A stretch of 64,000 nucleotides of DNA from Undaria pinnatifida (lineage: Eukaryota > Sar > Phaeophyceae > Laminariales > Alariaceae). Positions 25,401 through 35,389 of the stretch are shown here, piece by piece (positions within the stretch are counted from its first letter, which is position 1; the number at the start of each line of letters is the position of its first letter). Both the position numbers and the translations under genes were made by a program. The notes under the pieces are model-generated. The model did not search any database and was not told where the DNA came from. It saw nothing but the letters and a program-made list of their open reading frames with translations. The stretch is from the NCBI GenBank assembly GCA_012845835.1, contig JABAKD010000005.1, positions 5,394,155 to 5,458,154 on the forward strand. The letters are read 5' to 3'.

Positions 25401-26696
25401 GTACAGCTCCTCATGTTAAGAACCTAACGACAAAACAGGTACCACCCGCTATCGTAGCGTGTGCCTCGCTTGACGGAGCATCGTGTCACCTACAACTTAA
25501 CAAACAGTTTTTTCGTCCCCAATCAAGTTCGCCCATTGTGCAACCGTCCAGCGTCATTTTTACCGAAATGGATTATCTTCATGGGGAGAGAAGAAAAGCT
25601 GCATGTCTAACCATGATCACTTTTCCGCCCCTCTCGTGAACCCTGGCTTGTGTGATTGTTCCTTTTTTCGTTATACAGATACCTTCGACGGTGACGCTCT
25701 CCCCTGCGGAGTCCACCCCTTCACCAGCACAGCCAGAGGCCTCGCTATCGTCATCATCGACCGCGGTTGAGTCAGTTCCCGTCCGCCACGCGGTCCCTGT
25801 CACCGAGACGAGGGCGGAGAGGAAAGCCCGCCGAAAGGCTTGGCTGATTGAGCGCCGGGTGCGTGGCGTCGGCGTCCATGAATCCGCCAAACGGGTCCGG
25901 ATGCCCCCTAAGGATGAACCCCTTAAGGATGGGGGGAAGGGGGGAGGGGGGGAGGGAGAAAGTATGGAGGGTAGGGGGAAAGTTTTCAAGGAAAGGAAGA
26001 AGGGCGGGAGGTGGAGAGAGGGAGGGAGAGCGGAAGGCATACATAATTGGAGGGAATGAGTAAGGGCAGGAAGAAGCGGAGGGATAGTATATATATCTAG
26101 GGAGGGGAGGGGAGGGGGGGGGAGGGGAGGGAGATACTACGGGAGGGAGAGAGGGAAGGAAGGAAGGAAGGAAGGAAGAAAGATGCCAGGTATGATATAT
26201 GGAGGAATGCATGAAGGGAGTAACTACTATAGGTGTAGCACGTTTCGGCCTAAACGTTTCTGCTGACCACCGGGGTCGTCAACTAATGACTACACTACCC
26301 AAACACATGGCAACCCCTTCTTCTGTGGTTTGTATAGATGTTGGTCGTATTGGCATGCCTAGTCAATGTGGGTGTTTGTACAACTTTCATCAAGGTCAGT
26401 TTACGGGGCGGGTGAAGCGCTGAGTTCATCGAGTGAGGAGCCTCAGACTAATTAGGTGTTGCCCAAGGCGTGGCTCGCGTCTGAAGGGTGGGAGAGGGGA
26501 AGGGAGGGAAGGGGGGGGTAGGCAGGAACAAGGGAGGGGGTTCGGGGGGGAGGGTTTAAGGAAGGGGAAGAGGGAGGTGATCGCACGGCTTGCGCGTTCT
26601 CTTTTCTCATGCCCCTCTCCCCAACAGGGCACTATACGCACCCGAGAGGATGCGGGCGGCAGAGGCCCTATGCCGTTCGTAGGTACCAGGCGATAG
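17050..26696 (+). CDS. Multi-exon gene, unknown multi-pass membrane protein, unit A
   Basis: Proposed exons are 17,050-17,314; 18,774-18,999; 19,893-20,095; 21,282-21,505; 22,202-22,322; 23,633-23,764; 23,948-24,875; 25,679-25,858; and 26,628-26,696 (stop). Most have AG acceptors and GTGAGC, GTCAGT, GTACGT or GTGCGT donors. Phase fits at every junction except the one between 23,764 and 23,948, so one boundary there is wrong. The donor after 18,999 (GTAGCA) is weak. The seventh exon is the largest and holds the membrane segments. Early exons encode acidic, Ser/Thr-rich soluble segments (for example LLEDDGVESGEEVDIIP). An AATAAA follows 68 bp after the stop. I recognise no family. The start may be the exon at 15,395 or lie in unseen exons. 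Confidence 0.6.
19465..19497 (+). repeat. (TCG)n microsatellite, unit A
   Basis: About eleven TCG triplets. The unit B copy (37,805-37,837) has the same overall length but is interrupted ('cctcgttg'). It lies in an open frame that would read poly-serine, but I found no splice chain using it. Confidence 0.9.
20221..20240 (+). repeat. Interstitial telomere-type island, unit A
   Basis: Three CCCTAA-type hexamers in a row ('aaaccctaaccctaaccc'), inside the proposed intron between 20,095 and 21,282. It matches the TTAGGG telomere type seen in many stramenopiles and animals. Confidence 0.75.
23948..24875 (+). CDS. Large exon with membrane segments, unit A
   Basis: The acceptor follows a long pyrimidine tract (CGTGGTCAG) and the donor is CAGCAG-GTACGT. 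About 309 codons. The first two thirds are soluble: HMVDYFVSLEAHY, then a Pro/Thr-rich stretch with MPEPEPTAADGAAGSDVRDI. The last third is strongly hydrophobic, with likely spans at GCWVLLCLFGTLSPVLDSL, LLPVFFLGWLLAASTWFTLL continuing into FLVNLAGSVVLALV, and SSTVVAASVFILAAIASIWI. It then turns acidic and basic (VVDELWLERKQQ) before the donor. This predicts three or four transmembrane helices with a basic C-terminal tail encoded by the next exon (ERKARRKAWLIERR). I recognise no channel, transporter or enzyme signature. Confidence 0.65.
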
Positions 26697-26764
26697 CTGT
26701 ATATTTAGTAGGATGATAAGGACAACCAAAGCACCGCAGTGGGCAAACGCTGCCTATATTGTGC

Positions 26765-26770
26765 AATAAA
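26765..26770 (+). terminator. Poly(A) signal, unit A gene
   Basis: AATAAA, 68 bp after the proposed stop codon at 26,694-26,696. Identity between units A and B falls sharply about 20 bp further on, so this is close to the end of both the transcript and the homogenised block. Confidence 0.55.
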
Positions 26771-27578
26771 CAATGCATATATCTCGAAGTGTTAACCTTG
26801 GCCTTGTTTTCATTCTCGTTTTCTTGCCAAGTACCAGGTGCCAGGTAGTATACAACAGCAGTTGTCCTGCCCTGAACCGCACCTTGTAGTTCCAACAAAT
26901 GGCACGCACCGCAGCAGTACACGAGTATCACCTCGTACCCGGCACAATTTCGTAGCTGAACCACGCATGCAAGCCTCGCCCCTTCTTACGATAGATGCTA
27001 AGACCGCAACGCAACTTGAGTTGGAGTGGTTCAAGAAATGGTTCATACGAAACGCTGGTAAAACAATGATGTTCACCGTCGGTCTACAGAATTAAAGCAA
27101 TGGAATTTCTAAGATTTAGCATCACCGACCCTGAACCTGATGCCCAGCCCTTCACTCAACGACAAGCGCAATCTCTAGTCAAGCTGTGATACGTGTGTGG
27201 TAGAGCTTGGCTCAGACATATACGATTGTACTATCTGTGTCAGCATTACAACCAACCTCGTTAATAGAGACAACCTACTCGGAAGTTGGGTAGGATTGAG
27301 GCTAATGCAACCCATGTGGGACTCGAGAGGGGAAACCCGACAAATGGAATTCACGACTCCAGCATCAGCCACACGAACCAGCACGAGCCCTTATCATGCC
27401 ATATCCACTATGCTGCACGCTCACGCTATCGTAATGCGCTTGCTTCTCATTTGTGTTATCGCTGTACATGGGCCCTATGGCCCTATAGGGTACAAATGTA
27501 AAATTCAAAACAAGGGGTTTCATAACATGTTTGGTGGCATGTTCCGGTGGATGGAGGTTCATTTTATTTCCGCTGCGT

Positions 27579-27822
27579 CGCAGGTGCTGCACACACGCCA
27601 CAGCGGACCCAGCCGCTACCTGCCTGTCTGCCTGTGCCCCACGGCGTCATGGTGCGCTTAATCGAGGGGGAAACCGTTGGGGGCGCTGATGTCGCTAGCA
27701 TGAAAGGAAGTTTGCAAAACTGCGAAATGAACACCAGAGCAAACTTGTACTCGTACGGGTTCCTTGTTTCTTGCGAGACCCTTGGGGGGATCTGGACGCG
27801 TTGTTGGCTTTCCAAGCACTGA
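27579..27822 (+). CDS. Exon-like stretch downstream of the gene, unit A
   Basis: After a possible acceptor (TGCGTCGCAG) the frame reads HGVMVRLIEGETVGGADVAS, then NCEMNTRANLYSYGFLVS. It resembles the minus-strand exon-like stretch at 14,294-14,570. It lies about 0.9 kb beyond the poly(A) signal of the preceding gene, in the part of the unit that differs by about 10% between copies. It could be the start of a second gene related to the 14.3-kb one, or a relic. No donor with good phase could be fixed. Confidence 0.4.
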
Positions 27823-28691
27823 GAAGGACTACGAAGGGGGTTCAGCTCCGCGCTTGCCAAGAGTAAGGAGTGGCCCGGTCCGCTTCAGCTTGGCCGATAA
27901 TTCTGCGATCATCAATTTGACTCAGACATTTTCCGACACTGAAGTCCCGGGTAGGTTCGAGTAGAGGCCACTACTACCTTCTTCCCCCGTGCATGAGACC
28001 AAGCTGCGTCCCCTGGTGTAAATCCCGTGTTCCGTCCTGTGACTAACATGGCGGGAGGTATACAGCCATCTGCTACTGTTCTCAATGTAGAAAAAAAGCG
28101 AACACTAAAGAAAGCCAGGCTGCTAAATTCGTTTTGACAAAACGTCCGGTGGCCGCGGACCTCAAAACAGCAACAACGATACTACAGGAGCAGCGCAATT
28201 GTGTCAGGGGCACAGCAAGAGTCGCAGAGAAGGACGGGAATCGAATTTTGAATTTTGAAAGATGAGTTCTTAGCTGTGGAGGTGCCTCGCGAGGTTTATC
28301 GACGGTTTTGTTGAGAGCAGCAAGAATAAGCGATGTCAGTTTTTTCATGGTATGTGATTGCTGGCAGCAGGGATTTGAAGAGGTTGTTCCCTGATGGTCT
28401 GAGCAGGTGTTGGTTGAATCCCTTGGCGGATCTGGACTTGGCATCATACAGCACATACAGCACATACAGCACATACATGCAGACGGTGCGGAATCCACTC
28501 TGACACGACATATTTGTTGAGCTCGGGTATATGTGATAGGTGAACTGGCTGCGTTGTGTACCGGTCGCCATCTGCAAATAAATCACGAGTGGCGGTCGCT
28601 CCGTCTAGACGAAAAAAAATCATCTAAAAACGCTACACCGACGTGGCCAGACCTCGTGATCGTGCCAGCATTAGAGTAAAATGCCCTATTA

Positions 28692-30050
28692 AGCACACCA
28701 TAAACCACCCCTGGCGCCATCCTCTGGTCTGCTGTCAATAAGTTGGTTTCATCATAAAACTTAGTATCAGACGATAGCTAAGATCGCCCTTTCGTCTTCC
28801 GAGAGGAAAAAAAAAGAGATATTTATATAGGAGTTAGAGGCTGTGCGGCATGTTACTCCTCGCCGGGAAAAACAGGTGAAAATGTGGGTGCTTGCCTAAT
28901 AGGCACACTTTTATGTATTTGCTGATTGCGCACGTTCTGGAGCGTTCCAGAAGCCCAAGCTTGGTATGCATATCATGGGCATCAGTGGCAACGATGTCAA
29001 AAAAAAAAATCACACCTGGACACATAACCGGGGATGTTAACGGCGTATCCCCGGTTTTTCGGGGCCGCAACTTTGGGGCCAATTTACCTGTTCTCGGCCA
29101 GTTTGCGTGCCCCCTGCACATGGAGCGACGAAGAACAAAAAAAAGGCATGCATGTGACCAGCTCATGACATTTGAAGACTACTGCAAACAAAAAAAACAT
29201 TTCGGAGCCAATTTGACGATTTCACAGTCGTTCAAACAGAGGCATGTTTTTGCTGATTTACCTGCCTCTACGGTAAGAACTAGCCCCGAAATGCCCCAAG
29301 CTATTCCCTACACGAGACGAGCCTATCCCAATCCCAAACCATGCCACTCAGTGAACACGTCCACCCTGTTGTCAAAGACAACAGAAACAAATGACAGTAC
29401 ACTCCGTAGTAGTGCTCTATAGTGTGTATCACCCAACAGGGGACAAAAGAACCCTATCCCCGGCTTTAGCGCCCAGCCCTGGTGTACCACGCTGCCATTC
29501 GAATGGGGGCGGTAGAACTCCCCCGCTTCATCCTCTACTCACCCGCAAACCTTCAATACTGCTGCTACCGCAAACACTCATGTAGTTTGGAGCTGTTTTG
29601 ACTCTTCTCTAGCGCCCTGCAAGGGAGGATAAATTCCCCCTAGCTACCCGTATCACATCGCCACGGCAGTAGTTCACTCCAGAAAACACCTATCCGGAGC
29701 TGTTACAATTCCGACGGATGCATTGTATCCCGTCTGCACCACTTGGAGACAACACAGAAAAAAAGAGAAGGAACGCATAGATCAGGGGACAACAATGAGG
29801 CATCCCCTTTTTCGAACCAAACCTCCTAAACCCCGGCCTGCTTCGCATGACTTCCATGTGCTTCGCGTACCAAACGCATTTTCGTCTCAAAACAAGCACA
29901 CGTCTCGGTGGCTGGGGCTACCGGTGCCAAGACAAAAAAAAATGTGCGGAAGAGCAAAACGTTTCGACTACACGTCAACAATCTGCCGGGGCGTTCGTTG
30001 CCTTCCCGCCCTTGACATGGCGGGCGTCATCTGACGTGCGGCAGGCCCCG
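28692..30050. other. No gene recognised within the insertion
   Basis: One plus-strand frame (28,892-29,422) ends near a GTAAGA donor at about 29,273 and contains a repeated FGANL phrase, but it shows no family features. I treat it as unassigned. The rest is non-coding as far as I can tell. Confidence 0.4.
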
Positions 30051-30053
30051 CTC

Positions 30054-30475
30054 CTACCACCACCCCACGGCCACGACCATCTCCGCGCCCCCCGACAACT
30101 CCCACACGCCCGGCACCCCCCCTCCCACGGCCACGACCATCTCCGCGCCCCCCGACAACTTCCACACGCCCGGGACACCCCTCCCCTCCCGGAGACGATG
30201 ATCTCCGCGCCCCCCCCCGCGCCCCTCCCGGCCACTTACAGTTGCGCGCCCCCGACCACCTGCCTGCTCGTCCCGTTGATTTCCCCTTCCAGCACCGCCA
30301 CCACGCCCCTCTATCCCTCGCCCCCTTCCACGTACGTCCCCGGAACCTCTCCCCCCCCCACGTTCCCGCCCCGCTACGTTTGCCTCGCTCTCAGCCCTCC
30401 TCATCATGCGGAGTCTGGCTCTCTCAGCTCTCTCCGCTTCGGCCTCCTTCTTTCGGCGATCGTCTTCCTCGTATG
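30054..30475 (-). CDS. C-terminal tail exon of the transposase
   Basis: After an acceptor (GTTGGCAG) the minus-strand frame reads YEEDDRRKKEAEAERAERAR, a charged probable coiled coil, and then becomes Gly/Arg-rich with two near-identical repeats containing LSGGAEMVVAV. Charged or basic tails like this commonly follow the catalytic domain of DDE_1 transposases. The donor linking it to the catalytic exon is not obvious near 30,510-30,530, so the join is an inference. The Gly-rich end partly reflects the 60-bp DNA repeat. Confidence 0.45.
30064..30200 (+). repeat. C-rich 60-bp tandem repeat
   Basis: A unit with 'ccacggccacgaccatctcc' followed by 'gcgccccccgacaact' and 'cacacgcccgg' occurs at 30,066 and 30,126. 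A partial third copy ('atgatctccgcgcccccc') starts near 30,197. Repeat length is a multiple of three, so it preserves the minus-strand frame. Confidence 0.8.
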
Positions 30476-30509
30476 CTGCCAACACAGCGTTGCAAGTAAG
30501 AAGCCCGCT

Positions 30510-31419
30510 ATCCGGGACCTATCCGGGACTCCTCCGGAACTTCGAGATATTGCCCGTTTCTTGTTGTATCTCCTTGTCTTGACGACCCCGCCAAGCATCA
30601 CCGTGCCGACACGAAGGCCGGTGATGGTGTATCCCTGCTGCTGCAGTTTTCGGACGGCGCGTTCGCCGAGACTGTCCTGCAGCTCCTTCTCTGTTATCGC
30701 GACCGGAATGTCCGAAAGGGCCTCGCGGTCGGTCGGGCGTTCCTTCCGCTTTCCACAGCCTTGCAGCCGGCCCATCGCTTTCTCCATGTTCACAGGCCAC
30801 AAACCAGCGGCCGCAAAAGATGCGATGTTCTGCTCTTTGGAGAAGCTGGATCGGAAAGCCTCGCCGATGATGCCGACCATGTCACTCTTCAAGGGCGTTC
30901 TCCCCCCGTGCTCTCTCGGGAAGCGTGTGAGCACCTTCGTCATCTGCTGCTTGAACGACCCGAAAGCTGCAACGTCCAAGGGCTGGGTGATGTGCGACGT
31001 GTGGGACGGTAGCAGGAAGAGGACGGTGCTCAGTGTTTTCGCCAACTTGATGACGTCGAAGTTGACGTGTGAGGCGTGGCCATCAAGCACGAGCACGTGC
31101 GGCTTGCCGTCGAGCAAGCCGCGTTCTTCCAGCTGATTGTGGAAGTCCTTGAGGTACTCGACGAACACGGAGCCCTGCATGGAGGACGATTCTGTGGCGG
31201 CGTATCTCGCGTTCTCTGGCTCCTTGGTTTCGTCCATCCACGCCGCTTGCACGCGCTGCCCTTTGAAAATTATGAGCGCAAACAGAACGTCGCCCGCCGC
31301 ATTGATCGTCGTCACCATCGTCATGTTTTCCCGTGAATTGGAGCGCACTACTGTCGAGACCACCTTCTGCCCACACTCCGCAATCAACTTGAGCGTCTTC
31401 GTGTCTTGTGGCGTGGCAC
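30510..31419 (-). CDS. DDE_1 (pogo/Tc1-mariner type) transposase, catalytic exon
   Basis: A minus-strand exon begins at an acceptor (GGATTACAG) and stays open for about 300 codons. It shows TTINAAGDVLFALIIFKG, then the second catalytic Asp in VLVLDGHASH and the third in SHITQPLDVAAFGSFK, 35 residues apart. This is the DDE_1 fold of pogo-, Jerky- and tigger-like transposases, and the frame after the third Asp (FSKEQNIASFAAAGLWPVN) is also typical. The first catalytic Asp (usually DETG) and the helix-turn-helix/CENP-B DNA-binding domain are not in this exon, and I did not find them upstream. The gene is therefore 5' incomplete or has an unseen exon. The enzyme family cuts and pastes DNA elements in the nucleus. 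Confidence 0.75.
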
Positions 31420-31693
31420 CTGTAATCCAAAATATATTGGAGCGGGGAGTGAAACGACCATCCCCGGAGGGGCAGGTTGGACAGAGCGGTGGTGTAAGCC
31501 GTTGTTTCTTGCGCACAACAAAACGAGCCGATCGTCGTGTGGTATGGCCCACCATACAGCAAACATTCTGCATGCGACATGGCGAGTTGAAGGAAAGGAG
31601 CGGAGGGTGTATGCTGGCTCGATGGGGGCTATCGCGACAGAGATGAAAGTGATCGCAACAGCAGTGCATTTCTCCTCCAACTACTCGTACCAT

Positions 31694-32150
31694 TTTAGAC
31701 TATTAATAGACTAGACTAGACCACGAGTACCTTAACCCTAACCCTAACTCTAGACTAGGCTAGATTTCTCCGGAGTAGTCTAGTCTAGTCTAGTCTAGAC
31801 TATACTAATACAAGCGATGGCGATTCTCGCACAGAACAAGGTTCACAAGAGTCTATTAATAGACTAGATTAGACTAGACTAGACTGCACAGGCAACAGCA
31901 GGAGCAGCAGCAGCAGTCTGTGTCATGGCGCACATGAACTTCAACGTGAGAAAGAGAAACACAGAGATTTTTTTCACCCAGCAGGAGTGAACGGCGCTGT
32001 TCGTCCCGTCTGCTCGATACCAGTCTGAAGTCAAAAGGACAGCATCTAGATCTAATCTAAAGTAGCTACTCGTGAGAGTTCTCTCCTGCGGGGGAACAAG
32101 AAAAAAAACCAGGATCGGCAAGAATCTAGTCTAGACTAGACTAGACTAAC
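31694..32150. repeat. CTAGT/AGACT pentamer patches with telomere-type island
   Basis: Pure runs of the pentamer 'agact' or its complement 'tagtc' occur at 31,694-31,718, 31,774-31,804, 31,852-31,887 and 32,124-32,149. Because 'ctag' is self-complementary, these can fold into hairpins. A CCCTAA island ('ttaaccctaaccctaact') lies at 31,730-31,747. Short relatives ('tagtctatagacta') occur at 16,998, 33,174, 35,338 and 48,254. Confidence 0.8.
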
Positions 32151-33709
32151 GGCTGCGGTATGTAGATCACCGCTGTACAGCGCAGCCGTGGGGGCGCAGG
32201 GTCTCCTCGAGCGACGGGATTTTTTTGGCGCGAAAATTCAGCAAGCTGCCAGATCGTGGTCGGTGGCGTTTGTCAACGAGCAACTGCTGTCAACGCCAGC
32301 GAGTGCGGCTGCCGATACTTTGGGCTAGAGCTTCGAAGCACTGGTAGACTACGTGTGTAGACTACAATAGTAGGAACTTGGGCTCATCAATCGGCGCTCC
32401 TCCCGTATTATACCCGGCGAGCCTACATATGGTCTAGATACCCCACTCTCGCGTATCTAGCATAACAAGACAAACAAACACCAGTCAAGCACACGTCAGG
32501 CATAACGGGCAGGACACTTCCATACTGTACCACCACCACCACAGCAGTGCACGGTTGGACCGGCAGAAGATTGCACATCATCAGAAGAATTGGAAGATTG
32601 AATGTGAAAAAAAAAAGTGCAAGTAAGTTTGTAAGTTTCTGGAGAGCGTATACTAAAAATAAAGATCCGGGCACATATTAGCACGATATTGCGGATTTCT
32701 GTACTACTACCTCATAAATCGATCGGTGTCCAGTTCGACTTTCGACTTTCGACTGCGGAGATGCCGAGATTCCCACGCATGAATTATCCTGGCGAGGTCA
32801 TGATCCCGGATCGTGGGTGAAGCTGCACCGACCGTTGGTTGATGTGTAAACAATACTTGTACCGAAGGCTTTTTTCTAGCTACCTTTTTCTCTAACAGCA
32901 GCGGTATAGACTAAAGGTCATCTCGAATCTCGACTCTTTCGACTCGACCACTCTTTGTGCAAACATTGCTGCTCACTGCTGCTGTTCAGTTTGCCCAATC
33001 TCAGGAGTTCCTCCTCGCTCTAGCGCCCTCTTCGCGTGACATGCCATGACTATCTGCAAAGCAACAACCACCATGTCCGCAGTCAGGATCGCTGTGGGTC
33101 ATGCGGTGGTACACTCACTGGCACAGACCGCAGGACCTAGTAGAGGTATTGAACGTCTGTTTTCTCGGCATAGTCTAGTCTATAGACTACCTGGAATGCT
33201 GGATGCTGGATGATATGGTGATCACATCCCAACGCGACGATACAGGCCAGCCAACAAGCAGTGCAACCGCGCAGACAGCGACCTCCCCAGCAAACGCTAC
33301 ACATTTCAAGTTGATTGCAGCAAGCAGTATTGTTGCCTGCCTCGAGGTTGCAACCCTGTCTAGACCACGCTGCTCGGCGCCAGGTACAAAGCATGATCCC
33401 TAATTGAAAAAGTTCGAACCCTTTGGCTGGCGTTCCAGTGGCAATGGTCAGGCGTTTGTGATATTTCAATCCGGGGACGCATAAAATCAGGAAAAATCAT
33501 GTCGTTCGGGATTTTTGGTTTTCTGCCATCTGGCTGATCACAAGACATCGGATCTGCTTGGAGCGACCGATACAACAAGGAGGCCCGATTGGGCGACCTC
33601 AGAAGCACAGACCACTCTGTGCCACTGTGCCAGCGAGATTCGTCTTTGAGGCGTCCACGAGTACAGCAGTAGTCGAGATTGCATCTGCGCACGTGTGAGA
33701 CTCTTCGCG

Positions 33710-33889
33710 ATGGCAAGCATGCGGCGATTCGCCTTGATGTTTTCCGCGGCGACGGTCAGTTTGCTCTCCAACCTGAGCAACTTCGCTCTCCGACAAGTCG
33801 TTGTGTACGAGGTCGGAAAAACGGTGTACGAAGGCGCTACGTACGTGCACCAAGGCGCTGGGTATGTGCGGAGCCGAGTGGTGCCCATG
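33710..33889 (+). CDS. Candidate first exon, unit B (60 codons)
   Basis: Same structure as the unit A copy at 15,395: ATG, 60 codons, GTAAGC donor. I see no amino-acid difference between the two exons, although the introns on either side have diverged. That pattern is what selection on a protein would leave, but local gene conversion would give the same result. Confidence 0.5.
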
Positions 33890-34146
33890 GTAAGCACCTC
33901 TCGCTGCTGTTTGTTGCTGATTTGGATCACCATGTAGGACCAAAACGCGGAAGCGTCAACGATGCCATGCCGGTGTTGTAATTGTAATCATGAAGACACA
34001 TACATACCACACATACGTGGTCGGTTCGAGTACATTTGATAGCTCCGTTGCATACAGCGGCGCTGGCGATCAGTTCTGCAGGTATCGTCGCAACTATAAT
34101 CAGTTTCGATCACTGGTGCTGTGGTATGAAGGCGCCGACCGTGTAG

Positions 34147-34365
34147 GCGCGACAAGTGCTCGCTTTTCACTCCCGCGTACCAAATACGATCTCGAAAAAA
34201 AACGCACATACAAGTACCGTACAACTCATATACGTTCGGTGTTGCCGTTTTCGAGATTGGGCATCCGCGATCGAACGAAAACAACGTGTTTCGTTTCACC
34301 ACTCGGCTTGCGCATCCAATGTCACCTCGCTGCGGACATATGCACGAACCCACGGATGACCGAAA
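34147..34365 (+). pseudogene. Exon-like stretch, unit B (frame disrupted)
   Basis: This is the unit B counterpart of the exon-like stretch at 15,832, with a better acceptor (CCGTGTAG then GCGCGAC). It keeps FSLPRTKYDLEK. Near 34,196-34,215 it is 8 bases longer than unit A, which shifts the frame before the conserved YNSYTFGVAVFE segment. If this exon is real, the unit B gene copy is damaged here. If it is intron, the change is neutral. Confidence 0.35.
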
Positions 34366-34488
34366 TTGGCCCCGATCTCGTGGCGCATCCGAACAAATCG
34401 ACGCGTTCAGACAATGTTTTTCAAAATAGCGCCCTCTCCGCGTGGTGGTGTGTTTTTTCGATTCGTGACAGCTTGCGGCATACAGCAG

Positions 34489-34547
34489 CGGGCATGATTT
34501 CGACGTGGACAGCATCCCTTGCCTGCCTGGACCGATGTCCGACGAAG
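34489..34547 (+). CDS. Small candidate exon, unit B
   Basis: Counterpart of the stretch at 16,137-16,195, with the same acceptor and donor; it reads HDFDVDSIPCLPGPMSDE. The surrounding intron sequence has several indels between the units, so the better conservation of this short stretch mildly supports coding. Confidence 0.35.
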
Positions 34548-35389
34548 GTGATGCATATCCTTTTTTCACTTCTTCTCCCTTTTCGTTTTCGTGTGAGCCG
34601 ACGATTTGGTTAGCCGATGCAAGTCTGGTGGCGTTGAGCGCGTGCGCTGTCCCGGTAGACTATATCTGGGTCGGGTTTTCTGGCTCCCTGCAAGCGAGGC
34701 TTGCGTAATTACCAGAGGATCCCTTAACAGCAAACACATGGAATGTATCGCACTACTTGTCGATCCAATAGGAGGGAGACAGCAGCTTCCATACCTCGAC
34801 CTATCCCATTCAACCACGAAACAACAGATGGATGTTTAGCGTATGCTGCCCCGCACCCTCGGATGCACTCTTATAAGAAGTTCATCTTGAAGCCCCCACG
34901 AAAACCTCAACGGTGCGCACCAACAGCAGTCAAGCTCTCGATAAGGCAACACGTGTGCAAGCCAGCCCGGGAGTGGTTCGTTCCGAACCGTCCGCTTGTC
35001 GTTCTCGAAACTGCCATGCAGCACATACATGGAGATCGTTGAATTTGATTAGTGGCGGTCGCACAGGCTGTACGATGTCCACGTAGTTTGTGAGTCGAAA
35101 TCGGCTCTAAATACTTTTTACCTGTACCAAGTATGCGTCGGAACGATGGCCAAAAATAACGATCTCCACCAAAATATTTATACAACAAGCGAAGTCCCCC
35201 GGTGCAGTCCCAGTGTTGCAGTAGTGGTGTGGGCAAATATTTATCCGTAGAGAGTACCTTTGATGATTTCGTACCGAAAACCTCGACTTGCTTCGTATGA
35301 TTTTCGCATCAACGTATACCAGCATTACACATAGGCATAGTCTATAGACTACATGGATACTTCTGCAGTATGTTGAGGGTTTCTTGTAG

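Larger units (their letters stand above)
28674..32367. mobile_element. Unit-A-specific 3.7-kb insertion carrying a DDE transposase
   Basis: Unit B reads straight through from 'gatcgtgacaccatta' to 'gtaggaacttgggctc' (49,462-49,496). In unit A the matching phrases are separated by 28,674-32,367. The insertion holds a minus-strand transposase exon, a C-rich 60-bp repeat, a telomere-type island and CTAGT satellite patches. I could not see terminal inverted repeats or a clear target duplication at the edges. It may therefore be a composite of several events rather than one clean transposon, or the empty site in B may be a deletion. Confidence 0.7.
14703..32890 (+). repeat. Tandem segmental duplication, unit A
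   Basis: Almost all of this stretch recurs in the same order and orientation at 33,028-49,962. The alignment begins near 'ctcttTgcgtga' (14,703) and 'ctcttCgcgtga' (33,028) and ends near 'accgaagg' (about 32,870 and 49,945). Unit A differs from unit B mainly by a 3.7-kb insertion at 28,674-32,367, and it lacks the 2.4-kb insertion present in B. Identity is uneven: about 16.6-22.1 kb and 25.7-26.8 kb are nearly identical to B, whereas 14.7-15.1, 26.8-28.7 and 32.4-32.9 kb differ at roughly one base in ten by eye. An assembly artefact is unlikely because the flanks differ and each copy has its own insertion. Confidence 0.95.

Noticed and set aside
25579-26212. Proline/serine-rich minus-strand frames (and copies at 43.9-44.5 kb)
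   Set aside because: These come from the G-rich low-complexity tract and lie opposite the better supported plus-strand exon at 25,679-25,858.
29847-31136. 429-codon plus-strand open frame over the transposase
   Set aside because: It is antisense to the DDE transposase. Its first part is a Pro-rich by-product of the C-rich repeat and it has no domain of its own.
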